From positions 620,001-684,000 of the forward strand of contig NZ_CP020384.1 in NCBI RefSeq assembly GCF_002073975.1: a stretch of 64,000 nt of DNA. The letters are read 5' to 3'. The notes under the pieces were generated by a model. That model did not search any database, had not been told where the DNA came from, and was given only the letters and a program-made list of their open reading frames with translations. The position numbers and the translations under genes are program-made. This DNA comes from Rhodovulum sp. MB263 (lineage in GTDB: Bacteria; Pseudomonadota; Alphaproteobacteria; Rhodobacterales; Rhodobacteraceae). Below, in pieces: positions 8,854 through 17,612 of the stretch (position 1 is its first letter; every line of letters begins with the position of its first letter).

Positions 8854-10179
8854 TTACCTTTCCCCCAGCGTACCATCGACTATTGTGTAGAGCGGCTTTA
8901 AAAAATACTGAAGAATGGTCTTTTTCCCGGTCAAAATTTCGGCGTGAATCGTCATTCCAGGAAGAAAGTGGCGCGCTTCATCTTCTGAGCCAATCTGGCG
9001 AGAATCTAAATGTATGCGGCATAGGTAATATGGCACTTTGTTGGCGTCCAGGAATGTGCTGGGCGATATGCTCGAGATCTCTCCATAGACATGTCCGTAG
9101 CGGCTGAAATCAAAGGCAATGACCTTCAGTTTCACCGCCTGGCCGACCCGAACAAATCCTATGTCGCGCGGTGAAATCTGAACCTCTGCGATCAGTTCGT
9201 CATCCAATGGTACCAGTCTCGCGGCTGTCTCGCCGGGCTTCAGCACACCACCAACGGTGCGTACGGCGAGCTCTTGTACAATACCTGCCGTCGGCGCCAC
9301 GATGAGCAGTCGCTTGATCCTGTCATTTTGAGCGGTCAGTTGCTCACGGATCTCGGCAAGCTCTGCATTGGCGGTTCGAAGTTGGTTAAGCGCTTCTTCG
9401 AGCAAGCGTCCGTGAAATTCACTGATTCGGGTGTGGACCTGCGAGATTTCGTTGCGAAGGGACCATATGCTACGGTCCAGTTCGCGCAGTTCCGCCACCG
9501 CCATGGTCTGCTCTCGCTGTATCTCGAGCAGTTGAAGGAGCGGGTTCAACCCCTTGCCGACCAGCCCTTCGCGAATGGAGGCCTGTCGGTCAATCAGGGC
9601 CAATGCCTCGGCGAGGGTTTCCTTCTGCAGAACCACCGCCTCGATCTGTGCTTCCAATCCGGTGACCTGCTCCTGAAAAACGTTTTCCTGGCTAACGCGG
9701 ACGCCAATCTGGGCATTTAAAAGGCGTTCTTGTTCCGCGATCAGTTTGTCGTCGTTTGTGAAACGATGAAAATTTGCACGCCGCCCCTCGGCGAAGGCTG
9801 CGAAACGTTCGGCCTGCAGTTGCAGTGTCGTCCGCCGAGTGATCAGTTGGTCACGGTTGGAGGTGGTCGCCGTGCTGGTCAATCGCAGCAATGGCTGGCC
9901 TTCGGCGACGACCTCGCCTTCCTTTACCAACACCTCTTCCACGATGCCGCCTTCCAGATGGTCAAGCGAACGCACGGCACCGGCGGGAACGAATTCTCCT
10001 GTACCCTTGGCGATTTCGTCGACCGGCGTAATTGCAGCCCACGCCAGGAATGCAAGAAGACCTCCGGCGATCGTCCAGATCATGGCATGGGTCAAAGGGC
10101 CGATGCCGGTATCGCGGACGAAATCCTCGACGGCGAACCCGTTCTTCATCCCGGTCGATGCGCTTTCTTCGTCAGACAT
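8854..10179 (-). CDS. HlyD-family type I secretion periplasmic adaptor
   Basis: The product is 441 aa. A short cytoplasmic tail is followed by one transmembrane segment (about 32-52, MIWTIAGGLLAFLAWAAI). A lipoyl-like half follows (EFVPAGAVRSLDHLEGGIVEEVLV), then long coiled coils (about 120-290), then the second lipoyl half and beta-barrel (GIVQELAVRTVGGVLKPGE). The C-terminal signature KTILQYFLKPL is typical of HlyD/LapC/PrtE proteins. It links the inner-membrane ABC exporter to an outer-membrane TolC-type channel; no TolC gene is in the window. Its ATG overlaps the stop of the upstream ABC gene (TGATG), and the substrate gene follows 24 bp downstream. Confidence 0.94.
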   Translation of the reverse strand: MSDEESASTGMKNGFAVEDFVRDTGIGPLTHAMIWTIAGGLLAFLAWAAITPVDEIAKGTGEFVPAGAVRSLDHLEGGIVEEVLVKEGEVVAEGQPLLRLTSTATTSNRDQLITRRTTLQLQAERFAAFAEGRRANFHRFTNDDKLIAEQERLLNAQIGVRVSQENVFQEQVTGLEAQIEAVVLQKETLAEALALIDRQASIREGLVGKGLNPLLQLLEIQREQTMAVAELRELDRSIWSLRNEISQVHTRISEFHGRLLEEALNQLRTANAELAEIREQLTAQNDRIKRLLIVAPTAGIVQELAVRTVGGVLKPGETAARLVPLDDELIAEVQISPRDIGFVRVGQAVKLKVIAFDFSRYGHVYGEISSISPSTFLDANKVPYYLCRIHLDSRQIGSEDEARHFLPGMTIHAEILTGKKTILQYFLKPLYTIVDGTLGER

Positions 10180-12344
10180 CAGATCAACCCCTTGGGAATT
10201 CGGTCGCGCACCTTTTCGGCCGAGCCGAAAAAGCGTACAGTGCCATCCTCAAGCATCAGGATCTTGTCCACGATGCCGAGATGCTGGCGGTTATGGGTGA
10301 CGATAAGTACGGTCGCGCCGCGAGCGCGTAGCAGCTCCAGTCCGCCGATGAAGGCGAATTCTCCCATGAAATCGATGCCCGTCGCCGGTTCGTCCAACAG
10401 AACGACAGGCGCCTTCCGAAGATACATGCGCGCCAGTGACAGACGTGAAAGCAGGCCGACAGGCAAGGTGACAAGCTGGGCATCATAGAAGGTATCCAAG
10501 CCTTCGGGTAATGCCGCTACGGCTGTCGCCGCGTCTGCGAGCTGCAGCGCTTCGGCAATGTCCGGTTCGTCGGCCTCCGGCTCTGCCATCAAGAGGTTTT
10601 CGCGGAGTGTGCCGTAATGAAAGCTTGGGAGTTGCGGGACGTAGGAAATGGCTCGACGCAGATGCGTCGGGTCGAATTGCCGAAGGTCTCGGCCATCCAG
10701 GCGAATATTGCCTGCCTGCGCGTCGTATAGCCCGGCGATCAGCTTCAGCAGAGTTGATTTTCCGCTTCCGTTGCGACCGACAATGGCAATGATCTCTCCG
10801 GGCTGCGCGGTGAAGCTCACGCCGCTCAGAATCGGTTCGGTTTCGCGCCCATATCTGAACGTCACGCGGTTGAAGGCGATCTCTCCCCGGATCGGCGGCC
10901 GCTCGCCGTCGCCTTCGCCAGGGGCGATCTCTGCCTCGGTGTCCATCAGCCGGTCGATCTGGCGGGCGGATGCGACCAGCTGACCGACTCGCGTTGCTGC
11001 CAGGAATGCGTTTTGAACCGGCGCGATCAGGCGCCAGACCAGCATCATGCTGGCGATCAGCCCGCCGGTCGTCATGGCATTGGCGAGCACCAGGAAAATG
11101 CCCGCGAAGAGTGTCGCAAGAGCTGCTCCTGTGCCAAGCGATTGGCCGATGGCTGCCAAAATCTGGGCCGAGGTGGTATTGCGCTCGCTCGCCCGGGCTG
11201 CCTTTGCCGCGCTGTCGCGATAGCGTTCCAGCCAAACCGTTTCGCCGCCCGCGGCCCGGATCGCACGCATGCGATGCATCATTTCGAGCGTCACGAGCTG
11301 GCGTTGAGCGTTCGCCTTTGCAACTTCCGCACCACGGCCACGCATATGCCGCTCACCGATCGCCGCCAGCGCTGCAAACAGGATCATGAAGCAGAGCGGG
11401 ACCAGGGCCAGCCAGCCACCGACGATGGCGACAGCGGCAATGAAAAGCAGTGTGAAGGGCGTGTCGAGCAGTGCCTGCTCGAGCGGGCCGCGCAACAGAT
11501 CCCGGATTCGATCCACGTCGCGCACTCTGGCAATCTGGCTCGACAGTCCCGCTCTCTCGGTCGTGCGACTGGGCAGTGTCAGTATTCGGCCGAAGACCGC
11601 GTTCCCGACGATATATCCCAACCGCTGGCTGGCGCGGTTCATGATCCGACCGCGGAGCCGACGCATCAGCATTTCCATCCAGGCGGCGGCGACCACTCCA
11701 GCGGCAAGATAGGCGAGCAGGGCGGTCGATTCCGACACCACCACCTTGTCGTAAACCGCCATCACGAACAGTGGGTTCGCCACCGCTGCCAGATTTGCGA
11801 AAAACGTCAGCAGCAGCGCGCGCAGGATCAGCGGAAGCTGCGCACGCAGTCTTCGGCCGAGCCAGGATTTCCCGATTTCCGAAGCAGGCGTTTCGACGCG
11901 TTCAAAGCGAATGAGCGTGCCCCTGCCCAGGCGCTCCGAGGCCCGGGTATCGCCCGTGCGCATCCGCAGAAAGCGAGGCTCTCCACGGAGGGGCAAGAAC
12001 AGCAAGCCTTGCGTCATGCCGCCCGGCCCGAGGGCTGTGCGGGCCAGATCCTTGCCGGAAAACACCCGACCGCGCCTGATATGTCCCGCAAAGCCGAGCC
12101 GGGCAGCGGCGTTGAGCGTGTCCAGCACTCTGTCGCCCGAGAGATCCAATGCGAAGGACAGGCGCAGATCCCGAAGCTCGCCCCGCCAGCCGAGATCGCG
12201 CAGCGCGTCATACAGGCAGGTGGCAAGTGTTTCGTCGACGGGGTCCTGCGCCTTTCCTTGCGCATGCATGGCAGGGGGCGCCCCGAAACGGGCCAAGGGC
12301 CCATTGGCCCCACCGGATCGGCTTTCGGTTCCGGTATCTGCCAT
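10179..12344 (-). CDS. Type I secretion ABC transporter with C39-like domain (LapB/LssB type)
   Basis: The product is 721 aa, taking the ATG at 12344 (MADTGTESRSGG) that overlaps the previous stop in TGATG; the frame is open further upstream but without a site. Residues ~30-130 form a C39 peptidase-like domain lacking the catalytic Cys motif, as in HlyB/LapB. A six-helix membrane domain follows (FANLAAVANPLFVMAVYDKVV), then the ATPase. Walker A is GRNGSGKST, Walker B is VVLLDEPATGID with the catalytic Glu, and the H loop is IVTHNR. The signature motif is degenerate: LPVGLLSRLSLAR in place of LSGGQ. It probably pairs with the half-transporter encoded just upstream. Confidence 0.9.
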   Translation of the reverse strand: MADTGTESRSGGANGPLARFGAPPAMHAQGKAQDPVDETLATCLYDALRDLGWRGELRDLRLSFALDLSGDRVLDTLNAAARLGFAGHIRRGRVFSGKDLARTALGPGGMTQGLLFLPLRGEPRFLRMRTGDTRASERLGRGTLIRFERVETPASEIGKSWLGRRLRAQLPLILRALLLTFFANLAAVANPLFVMAVYDKVVVSESTALLAYLAAGVVAAAWMEMLMRRLRGRIMNRASQRLGYIVGNAVFGRILTLPSRTTERAGLSSQIARVRDVDRIRDLLRGPLEQALLDTPFTLLFIAAVAIVGGWLALVPLCFMILFAALAAIGERHMRGRGAEVAKANAQRQLVTLEMMHRMRAIRAAGGETVWLERYRDSAAKAARASERNTTSAQILAAIGQSLGTGAALATLFAGIFLVLANAMTTGGLIASMMLVWRLIAPVQNAFLAATRVGQLVASARQIDRLMDTEAEIAPGEGDGERPPIRGEIAFNRVTFRYGRETEPILSGVSFTAQPGEIIAIVGRNGSGKSTLLKLIAGLYDAQAGNIRLDGRDLRQFDPTHLRRAISYVPQLPSFHYGTLRENLLMAEPEADEPDIAEALQLADAATAVAALPEGLDTFYDAQLVTLPVGLLSRLSLARMYLRKAPVVLLDEPATGIDFMGEFAFIGGLELLRARGATVLIVTHNRQHLGIVDKILMLEDGTVRFFGSAEKVRDRIPKGLI

Positions 12345-13975
12345 CAGAATGTGCCCTCGACGGTGCTGATCCGTCCGTTTGCCAGCCGCACGATCGCATC
12401 GGCGCGGCCCAGGACGCTTGGCCTGTGACTGACGAAAAGGATCGCACAACGTTCGCGGATATCTGCAAAAAGCTCGGCGACCTTTTCATCGCCCTGGTCG
12501 TCAATTGCCGAATTGGCGTCGTCGAACAGCAGGACCTGCGGGTCCAGGGCCAGCGCCCGGCAAAGGGCGATGCGCTGCACGACACCGCGTGGCAACCCGT
12601 CGGCGGCGTCGTCGCCGACGATCGTGGCAAAGCCCTTCGGCAATGGCTTGATCAGCTCGGTGAGACCGGTTCGCTCTGCGGCTCCGAGCGCGGCATCGAC
12701 GCGTTCGGGGGCGAACATCGAAATGTTCTCGAGGATTGAGCCTGCGAACAAGGTCTCTTGCTGGGACACCAGCGAGATGGTCCTGCGCAGGCTTTCGTCG
12801 GTATAGTCGGATAGGGGATGTCCGCCCAGGAGAACCTCTCCGGCAGTCGGGGAGTACAGGCCTGCGGCAAGGGCCAGCAGGATGCTCTTGCCACTGCCGT
12901 TGTCTCCGACAAGACCGATTGTATGACCTTCCCGAAGGTCCAGATTGACGCCGTCGAGCACCCGCTTGCCATTGTTATCGTCGAAGACGACGCCGCGCAG
13001 GCTCAGCCTCGGCGGTGCCTGACTGGCGTTCAGAATGCCGGAGGAAGCCGATCTGACGGGGATTTTGAAAATCGCATCCATCTGCTCGCGCCCGATGCTG
13101 GATGTCTGCAGGCGCGAAGCCAGAAGAATGAGGTTTCTGATGAGTGCCAGGAAACGACCTGCCAGCAAGGTCGAGGCAGATAGTCCCCCTATCGACATAT
13201 GGCCCTGCAATATCAGCAGACTGCCCAGCACGATGACCCCGATGATCGAGAGCTGTACGACGAGTTGCGACAGGTCGGTCAGCCGCTGATCGGCCGTGAA
13301 TGCCTCCCCCTGCGCTGCAAGGCGCCGCTTCTGAAGGGCCTCGTATCGGCGCAATACCGGGCGTTCCAGATTGGCGACCTTGAGCGAGGGCAGGCTTGAA
13401 AGCGTGCTGAGCAGGAAATCGTATCTCTGGTCGTCCAAAGACAGCGCGCGGGCGAGAGCCTCTCGCGCAGAGCGGTTTGCCGGTGCTGCCGCAACAGCCA
13501 GGGCAATGGCGCCGAGAGCAGGCGCGATGATCACCGGACCGCCCAGAATCCAGATCATCCACATGAAAACGAACAGGAAGGGGAAATCGCAGATGGCCAG
13601 AAGCGTTTGCCCGGTCCCATTGAAGCGTCGCTGAGCAACGGCGGCGAGCCGCTCCATATGCGCGCCCGGCGAAACACGCTCAAATGCCGCCAGGTCGGCG
13701 TGAAAGAGATGACGTGCGGCGCCACAGCTGGCCCGGACTTCATAATCTGTTGCAAGGGGCGACAGAATTCTGGACCGCGCGATCTTTAGAACGGTCTCAA
13801 GTGCTAAGGCGCAAAGAACGCCCAACCCTATGAGGGCGGCTGTATTTTCCGAGTGATTTGGGATGATGCGGTCGTAAACTTGCAGGATGAAAAGCGGCGC
13901 CGCCAAGGATAGCGCGTTGATGCAGAGCGAGGCTATTCCGATCGAGACATAGGGGAGGGCGCCGGGTCTTTTCAA
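12344..13975 (-). CDS. Second type I secretion ABC half-transporter (PrtD-like, degenerate ATP site)
   Basis: The product is 543 aa and starts at a TTG at 13975; an in-frame stop lies just upstream. The membrane domain begins at once (CINALSLAAPLFILQVYDRI), with no C39-like region. The ATPase has Walker A GDNGSGKS and H loop FVSHR. Its signature is LPRGVVQRIALCRAL rather than LSGGQ, and the residue after the Walker B Asp is Asp, not Glu (LLFDDANSAID). In heterodimeric exporters this pattern marks the subunit carrying a non-hydrolysing or slow site. It is first in the apparent operon and is coupled by TGATG to the next ABC gene. Confidence 0.88.
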   Translation of the reverse strand: MKRPGALPYVSIGIASLCINALSLAAPLFILQVYDRIIPNHSENTAALIGLGVLCALALETVLKIARSRILSPLATDYEVRASCGAARHLFHADLAAFERVSPGAHMERLAAVAQRRFNGTGQTLLAICDFPFLFVFMWMIWILGGPVIIAPALGAIALAVAAAPANRSAREALARALSLDDQRYDFLLSTLSSLPSLKVANLERPVLRRYEALQKRRLAAQGEAFTADQRLTDLSQLVVQLSIIGVIVLGSLLILQGHMSIGGLSASTLLAGRFLALIRNLILLASRLQTSSIGREQMDAIFKIPVRSASSGILNASQAPPRLSLRGVVFDDNNGKRVLDGVNLDLREGHTIGLVGDNGSGKSILLALAAGLYSPTAGEVLLGGHPLSDYTDESLRRTISLVSQQETLFAGSILENISMFAPERVDAALGAAERTGLTELIKPLPKGFATIVGDDAADGLPRGVVQRIALCRALALDPQVLLFDDANSAIDDQGDEKVAELFADIRERCAILFVSHRPSVLGRADAIVRLANGRISTVEGTF

Positions 13976-14398
13976 TGCGTGCCTCGTTCCTCATGGGCGC
14001 ACCGAACAATGTGAGCACATCGAACGGAGCAACAGGGGGCGCGCGACGACTGAAGATGCGTCGCGGTGTCGCCGGATCTCATTTAAATGAGGCTGCCTAA
14101 TAAAGCGTAATCGCCAGATGTAAGCTGAGGTTGCGCAGACGGGATTGCGTGCCGAGGCGGTCGATGTGGTGATTTTTCTGCTCCGCCGGTATTTATTGTA
14201 AACAAGTCATGTACGGATTTGGAGAATTCGCGCTGATTTATAAAATCAGGTGTTCTTTCGGTGTCGTTTCTGAATCGAAGAGACCAAGGTCTTCGGCGGC
14301 TTGGGCGTGCGATTTCCTGCTCTCAAGGCGTGACAATATCCTGCGACGACAATCACCTTGCCGCGCAAGATCCTTCGATTGTGCAATAAGGTGTACAC
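13976..14398. other. Intergenic region upstream of the secretion operon
   Basis: About 420 bp with lower GC than its surroundings, including AT-rich stretches around 14195-14250 and 14370-14400. No gene is supported; a 68-codon plus-strand frame here has no family resemblance. It should hold the promoter of the minus-strand secretion operon and the outer end of the decayed insertion sequence. The stretch TGTGCAATAAGGTGTACA at 14381-14398 abuts the transposase stop and could be part of an IS terminal repeat, but I cannot find its partner. Confidence 0.5.
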
Positions 14399-14714
14399 TT
14401 AACCTTCTTGGCTAACGAATGACATTACGGTTTCGATGGGACGTCTCCCCATGTTGCGGTAGCCCAGATGCGGGCGCTGGGTGTTGTAGTGGACGAGCCA
14501 GGCGTCGAGATCGGCCTGGAGCGCCTCGACAGTCTCGTAGAAGGTCTCGCGCATCTTCACGCGGAAGAACTCCTCCAGAACCGTTCCGTTGAAGCGCTCG
14601 ACGAAGCCGTTGGTCTTCGGCGTGCGGACCTTGGTGCGGCGATGCTCGATGGCGTTGAGGTCGAGATAGAGCTCGTAGGGGTGCTTTTCGGTGCCGCAGA
14701 ATTCGCGGCCGCTC

Positions 14715-14749
14715 GCCATTGGGCTCGAACCAATGGCGCCTTCAATGGC
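14715..14749. repeat. Palindromic mini-element, copy A (inside the transposase)
   Basis: On the plus strand: arm GCCATTG (14715-14721), core GGCTCGAACCAATGGCGCC, spacer TT, arm CAATGGC (14743-14749). On the minus strand it sits in frame in the transposase and encodes residues replacing the second catalytic Asp. The core is shared with copy B while both arms differ but stay complementary. Confidence 0.7.
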
Positions 14750-15109
14750 TCGCTCGGTCAGCACCGCTTTCACCGGCAGGTCCAGGGCGCGGTAGAAGGG
14801 CAGCACGTCGTTGTGCAGCACCGCGACCGCCGCCTCGGGCTGCCTGGAGACGTGCAGGAAGCCGAAGGCGTAGCTGCCGAAGGTGTCGACGACCGCGTGC
14901 AGATAGACCTTGCCGATCCCCTTCAGCGTGCCGACGAAGAACGTGTCGGCCGAGAGCAGCTCGCCGGGAGTGCCTGATTCCACGTGTCTTTCCCGGAAGC
15001 ACGGGTTCTGCTTCTCGAGGAAGGCGGCCTGTTCGGCAGTGATCTCGATGGTCTGGCCCGCATGGGCGTCCTCGAGCGCCAGCCAGCGGTCGCAGCGCGT
15101 GCCCAGGCC

Positions 15110-15149
15110 GTCGCCAGCGGGCTCGAACCGGTGGCGCCACGCTGGCGAC
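15110..15149. repeat. Palindromic mini-element, copy B (at the transposase edge)
   Basis: On the plus strand: 10-nt arm GTCGCCAGCG (15110-15119), core GGCTCGAACCGGTGGCGCC, one spacer base, and arm CGCTGGCGAC (15140-15149). The core matches copy A at 17 of 19 positions. It lies exactly where the recognisable transposase ends and the ABC ATPase fragment begins. Confidence 0.7.
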
Positions 15150-15166
15150 CGTTCAGGATCTTCTGA

Positions 15167-15480
15167 TGCCCGGGCTTTCGCAGGCAGAGCGGCGCGCGCG
15201 GACCGCGGGGGCAAGTGCCGGAACCTCTCTGTGCGATCTTTCGGGCGGCCTGTGCCAGCTTGCGGTGCTGGCGCAATCGCTGTCCCACGATCCCGTTGCC
15301 CTGTTACTCGACGAGCCGACCGCCGCGCTCGATATCCGGCACCAGTTCGAGGTGATGGAGGCCTTGCGCGATGCCGGTCATGGCCTTCATATCAACGTGC
15401 TCGGACGACCCGGCGCGGCCTGACGGGACGCTGGCTCCCAGGCGGTGGCGAACGCCTTCATCCTCTGTGTGCGCCGGGCT
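15167..15480 (+). pseudogene. Fragment of a FecE/BtuD-type ABC ATPase
   Basis: About 85 codons carry a signature region LCDLSGGLCQLAVLAQSL, Walker B VALLLDEPTAALD and the D-loop continuation IRHQFEVMEALRDAG. The Walker A half is absent, the LSGGQ is damaged, and the frame stops at 15423. A shifted frame continues with DDPARPDGTLAPRRW, like the C-terminal end of iron/B12 ABC ATPases. This is a remnant, next to the IS scar, of the same transporter class that occurs intact twice at 20-28 kb. Function is lost. Confidence 0.75.
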
Positions 15481-15527
15481 GGATGGGCCGGAGCCTTCAC
15501 TGCCCCGACCGTCTTTGCCCCTGCCGG

Positions 15528-16439
15528 TCAGGCCGGCTGGGGTACCACGCTGGCCACGATCGAGCGGTCGAGCGCCTCATAGGCGTTCAGACCGATCGTC
15601 TCGTAGAGCTCGGCGCGGGTCTGCATCTCGGGGATCTGCCGGGCCGCAGAGCCCGAGCGCGCAAGCTCGGCGTAAAGCCGCTCCTGGGCCTTGTTGGCCA
15701 CGCGCAGCGAGCTGACCGGCCAGATCACCATGTCATAGCCCAGCTCCTGGAACTCGGCCGCCGTCAACGAAGGCGTCCGGCCGAATTCGGTCATGTTGGC
15801 CAGAAGCTTTACCCCGGGCAGCCGGGCGCGGAGCTCGCGGAACATCTCGACCGAATTCAATGCCTCGGGGAAGATCGCCTCGGCCCCTGCCTCGACATAA
15901 AGCTTCGCGCGGACGACCGCTCCTTCGAGACCTTCGGAGGCCGCTGCATCGGTGCGCGCGATAATGAAAAGATCGCGCCGGGCGCGGGCGGCGGCGGCGA
16001 TCTTGGCGGCCATGTCCTCGGGGCGGGCCAGCTTCTTGTCGTTCAGATGGCCGCATTTCTTGGGCAGAAGCTGGTCCTCGAGATGGACGGCCGCAGCACC
16101 CGCCTCCTCGAAGGTCCGGACCATGTGCATGACGTTCAGCGCCTCGCCATAGCCGGTATCGCCATCGACCAGCAGCGGCAGGCCCGAGGCACGCGCGATC
16201 TGGCGGATGAAGAAGGCCACTTCGTCGACGGTGATGATGCCGAGATCGGGCAGGCCCATCTGGGCGGTCATGGCCGCGCCCGACAGATAGATTCCCTCGA
16301 ACCCGGCGGCCTTGGCCTGAAGCGCGGCCATGCCGTTATGGGCGCCCGGCAGGCGGTAGATCCCGGGCCGGGCCAGAGCCGCGCGGAACCGCGCGGGCGC
16401 CGGGAGGTCGGGCAGGTCGTTTGCAACGAGATAGGGCAT
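15528..16439 (-). CDS. prpB: Methylisocitrate lyase
   Basis: The product is 303 aa, full length. It belongs to the PEP mutase/isocitrate lyase superfamily: active-site motif KKCGH at 127-131, metal-binding region VDGDTGYGEA (91-100), and PGAHNGMAAL near the N terminus. It splits 2-methylisocitrate into pyruvate and succinate, the last step of the methylcitrate cycle of propionate use. The ATG directly abuts the TAA of prpC (no gap), so it is the last gene of the prp operon. The C-terminal NAYEALDRSIVASV is also typical of PrpB. Confidence 0.94.
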   Translation of the reverse strand: MPYLVANDLPDLPAPARFRAALARPGIYRLPGAHNGMAALQAKAAGFEGIYLSGAAMTAQMGLPDLGIITVDEVAFFIRQIARASGLPLLVDGDTGYGEALNVMHMVRTFEEAGAAAVHLEDQLLPKKCGHLNDKKLARPEDMAAKIAAAARARRDLFIIARTDAAASEGLEGAVVRAKLYVEAGAEAIFPEALNSVEMFRELRARLPGVKLLANMTEFGRTPSLTAAEFQELGYDMVIWPVSSLRVANKAQERLYAELARSGSAARQIPEMQTRAELYETIGLNAYEALDRSIVASVVPQPA

Positions 16440-17612
16440 TTACGCCTCCGTCTGATCGGTCAGCAGCCCGCCGCGCTGGTCGAGCGGCAGGAAGCGGCGG
16501 TTCTCGGGGCCGATGTAATTGGCCGAGGGGCGGATGATCTTTCCATCCGCGCGCTGTTCGATCACATGCGCGCCCCAGCCCGCCGTGCGCGCGATCACGA
16601 AGATCGGCGTGAACAGCTCGGTTGGCACGCCCAGCAGGTGATAGGACACCGCCGAGAACCAGTCGAGATTGGGGAACATGCCTTTGGCATCGGCCATCAC
16701 CTCCTCGATCCGCTCGGCGATGTCGAACCTCCGGGTCGCGCCCTCATGCTCGGCCAGATGCCGGGCCACGCGTTTGATGACCACGTTGCGCGGGTCCGAA
16801 ACCGTATAGACCGGATGGCCGAAGCCGGTGATGACCTCCTTCGCGGCGACACGGCGGCGGATGTCGTCCTCGGCCTGGTCGGGTGTGGCATAGCGCTTCT
16901 GGATCTCGAAGGCAGCCTCGTTGGCACCGCCATGCTTGGGCCCGCGCAGCGCGCCGATGGCCCCGGTGATCGCCGAATAGATGTCCGCCCCGGTGCCCGC
17001 AATGGAGCGTGCGGTGAAGGTCGAGGCGTTGAATTCATGCTCGGCATAAAGGATCAGGGTCGTGTGCATCGCGCGCACATGATCCTGGCCGGGCGGCGCA
17101 CCATGCAGCAGGTGCAGGAAATGCCCCGCCACGGTCTCGTCCTCGGTCTCGACGTCGATTCGGCGGCCGTTCCGGGCGTAATGCATCCAGTAAAGCAGCA
17201 TCGAGCCCTGGACCGCGATCAGCCGGTCGGCAATGTCGCGCGCCGCGGCCGGGTTCTGGTCATGGGGCTCGGGCAGCACGCATCCCAGTGCCGAGACGCC
17301 CGAGCGCAGCACATCCATCGGATGGGTCGCGGCCGGGATCGCCTCCAGCGTCTGGCGCAGCGCGGCGGGCAGACCGCGCAGGCGCCTGAGCCTGGCCTTG
17401 TAGGCGGTCAGCTCGGCCGTCGTGGGCAGATGCCCGTGGATCAGCAGATGCGCGATCTCCTCGAAATCGCAGGCCTCGGCGATGTCGAGGATGTCATAGC
17501 CGCGGTAATGCAGGTCGTTGCCGGTCTGACCCACACTGCAAAGCGCCGTGTTGCCCGCGACGATGCCCGAGAGGGCGACGGATTTCTTCGGTTTCCTGAT
17601 GATGCCGGTCAT
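16440..17612 (-). CDS. prpC: 2-methylcitrate synthase
   Basis: The product is 390 aa from the ATG at 17612 ([16 protein letters not shown]); the open frame extends upstream but that part is shadow of prpD. Citrate synthase fold with [41 protein letters not shown] and the C-terminal [14 protein letters not shown]. It condenses propionyl-CoA with oxaloacetate. The start overlaps the prpD stop in ATGA. PrpC rather than GltA is supported by the length, by [15 protein letters not shown] near the start, and by the neighbours. Confidence 0.94.
   Translation of the reverse strand: MTGIIRKPKKSVALSGIVAGNTALCSVGQTGNDLHYRGYDILDIAEACDFEEIAHLLIHGHLPTTAELTAYKARLRRLRGLPAALRQTLEAIPAATHPMDVLRSGVSALGCVLPEPHDQNPAAARDIADRLIAVQGSMLLYWMHYARNGRRIDVETEDETVAGHFLHLLHGAPPGQDHVRAMHTTLILYAEHEFNASTFTARSIAGTGADIYSAITGAIGALRGPKHGGANEAAFEIQKRYATPDQAEDDIRRRVAAKEVITGFGHPVYTVSDPRNVVIKRVARHLAEHEGATRRFDIAERIEEVMADAKGMFPNLDWFSAVSYHLLGVPTELFTPIFVIARTAGWGAHVIEQRADGKIIRPSANYIGPENRRFLPLDQRGGLLTDQTEA

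Larger units (their letters stand above)
14399..15149 (-). pseudogene. Decayed IS481-like DDE transposase
   Basis: The conserved core is clear: GQTIEITAEQAAFLEKQNP, LLSADTFFVGTLKGIGKVYL (first Asp), VVDTFGSYAFGFLHV, GREFCGTEKHPYELYL, RTPKTNGFVERFNGTVLEEFF (Glu) and VHYNTQRPHLGYRNMGRRP. The N-terminal helix-turn-helix half is missing. At the second catalytic site, where relatives read LTDNGREFCG, an in-frame insert has replaced the DN, so the second Asp is lost and the enzyme should be dead. The 5' end runs into an unrelated plus-strand ABC ATPase fragment at a palindromic element. I call it a pseudogene even though the frame is open for 271 codons. Confidence 0.85.

Noticed and set aside
14209-14415. 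Small plus-strand frame upstream of the IS remnant
   Set aside because: 68 codons with no family resemblance, overlapping the transposase end and a likely promoter region.
14715-14749. tRNA gene, because GGTTCGAGCC looks like a T-arm
   Set aside because: No acceptor stem, D arm or anticodon arm fits around it, and the same core recurs at 15120 with different arms.
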